A model generated the notes under the pieces. It searched no databases and had not been told where the DNA came from. It saw nothing but the letters and a program-made list of their open reading frames with translations. Shown here piece after piece: positions 63,335 through 64,000 of a DNA stretch of 64,000 nt. Position numbers and translations under genes: made by a program. This DNA is from Arcobacter sp. LC1. Its GTDB lineage: Bacteria; Campylobacterota; Campylobacteria; Campylobacterales; Arcobacteraceae. Location of the stretch: assembly GCA_021378565.1 (NCBI GenBank), contig JAACJU010000004.1, positions 1 through 64,000 of the forward strand, written 5' to 3'. The number at the start of each line of letters is the position of its first letter. The first letter of the stretch is position 1.

Positions 63335-63938
63335 AAAATTAAGAGATTTATCTTTATTTCAAATCTTTGAAGTTCATTTTATTGTTCTTATTATTTTTTC
63401 TCTACCTAGCTATTATTATCTAAAAAATCAAAGCAAAGTACAAGAAAAAAATTTTATTGGAAGAAAATCTAAAATAAGACTAAAAGTAAAACATTTTAAC
63501 GCCGAAAGATTTCTAGGAAAATTTGAAAGTCTAGCTAGTAAAAATTCTATTTTGATTTTAGATTCTAAACTTTTTGACTTTTCTTTGGATGTAAATTTAA
63601 GAACTAAAAATTATTCTTTTTTATCATTCCTAAGAAAAAGTCAAAAAATTAATAAGCATATTTTATTAAGTAAAATAAATTTTACAAGACAAAATAATTT
63701 TTATATGCTAAGACTTCATTATAAATATAGCATGCATAAAATTTTTTATAAACGAAGAAAACAAACTTTAAAGCTTTTCGCAATACTTGCAAATTATGTC
63801 AAAATAAATCAAATATGGTACAAAATAGGTTCTAAAATTCAAGGCTATAAAATAAGCAAAAAAAATAACAATGAAGTAGTATTAAGTAAAAAAGGAAAAA
63901 ATATTTTACTAAGGATATTTAATGAATTCGCAAATTAA
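63309..63938 (+). CDS. Membrane protein, probable PilO/GspM-like pilus/competence component
   Basis: The 209-residue protein has one N-terminal span (about 22-40, FIVLIIFSLPSYYYLK) and a basic periplasmic domain. ESLASKNSILILDSKLF and FLRKSQKIN are reminiscent of the PilO/GspM fold, and the C-terminal quarter is strand-rich. It overlaps the previous gene by 26 bp and the next by 17 bp, so the cluster is one unit. The call rests on layout and neighbours, not on strong similarity. Confidence 0.45.
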   Translation: MKLLYFLNKKLRDLSLFQIFEVHFIVLIIFSLPSYYYLKNQSKVQEKNFIGRKSKIRLKVKHFNAERFLGKFESLASKNSILILDSKLFDFSLDVNLRTKNYSFLSFLRKSQKINKHILLSKINFTRQNNFYMLRLHYKYSMHKIFYKRRKQTLKLFAILANYVKINQIWYKIGSKIQGYKISKKNNNEVVLSKKGKNILLRIFNEFAN

Positions 63939-64000
63939 CGATTTAATTTTTGATTTTAAGCTCTTAACAAAGCATAAAAAAGAAATAGAAAAATATTTAT
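63922..64000 (+). CDS. Start of a gene cut by the window end
   Basis: ATG 63922, with AAGGA 6 bp upstream, opens a frame beginning MNSQINDLIFDFKLLTKHKK and running to the window edge (26 residues). It overlaps the previous gene by 17 bp. Too little is present to name it; a secretion or competence component is likely from context. Confidence 0.5.
   Translation, partial: MNSQINDLIFDFKLLTKHKKEIEKYL

Overview
The window is AT-rich, roughly 30% GC by eye, and reads as chromosome of a Campylobacter-like member of the Campylobacterota. The evidence is the codon use and the T-rich extended -10 promoters of the form TTTTTGnTAnAAT. Gene clusters I know from C. jejuni also appear here: fbpB-fbpC, livHMGF, ispB-hemA-proS, lnt/yajC-secD-secF-leuS-lptE-folC leading to mfd, ubiE-xseA and ktrB-ktrA. 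Homologues of Helicobacter MagIII, TlpD and the Hcp cysteine-rich proteins fit the same phylum. I cannot name the species. I see no rRNA, tRNA, IS element, prophage or CRISPR array.

Layout. 1-1817 holds the end of a ferric-iron ABC transporter. 1814-3011 holds two tandem paralogous lipoproteins with a BamE-like look, followed by a LysP-type permease, a DTW-domain tRNA modification enzyme and an SDR enzyme. 6203-12688 is a minus-strand array of six secreted or anchored Sel1/Hcp-type cysteine-rich repeat proteins plus one decayed copy. Two members look like in-frame fusions of two and three ancestral genes. 12861-21471 is a tight, overlapping plus-strand operon (hypothetical-coaX-hisG-aroK-hisD-ispB-hemA-proS-CCA-type transferase) behind a clear promoter embedded in nested inverted repeats. 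21548-32076 runs on the minus strand: a branched-chain amino-acid type ABC transporter (livKHMGF) leading into putA, then an MHS-family and an EamA-family transporter. 32170-42653 holds lnt facing yajC-secD-secF-leuS-lptE-folC and a fused primase-like/helicase protein.

42736-58580 carries a haem-c type chemoreceptor, a DUF445 protein, a secreted propeptide-like protein next to a lipoprotein subtilase, a thioesterase, mfd, and a histidine-kinase-like protein that lacks its phosphoacceptor histidine. A flavoprotein, a cytoplasmic CZB chemoreceptor, ymdB, magIII, a ParA-like ATPase with a small tail-anchored coiled-coil partner, and ubiE follow. The window ends with xseA, ktrB-ktrA, a phosphoribosyltransferase and the first genes of what looks like a pilus or competence secretion locus (PilN/PilO-like).

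The most unusual elements are the Hcp array with its fusion junctions, the TOTE-like primase-helicase with a decayed primase half, the pseudo-histidine kinase, the separately encoded propeptide-protease pair, and the ParA/tail-anchor pair downstream of a soluble chemoreceptor. All functions are read from sequence motifs and remembered families; no database search was run.
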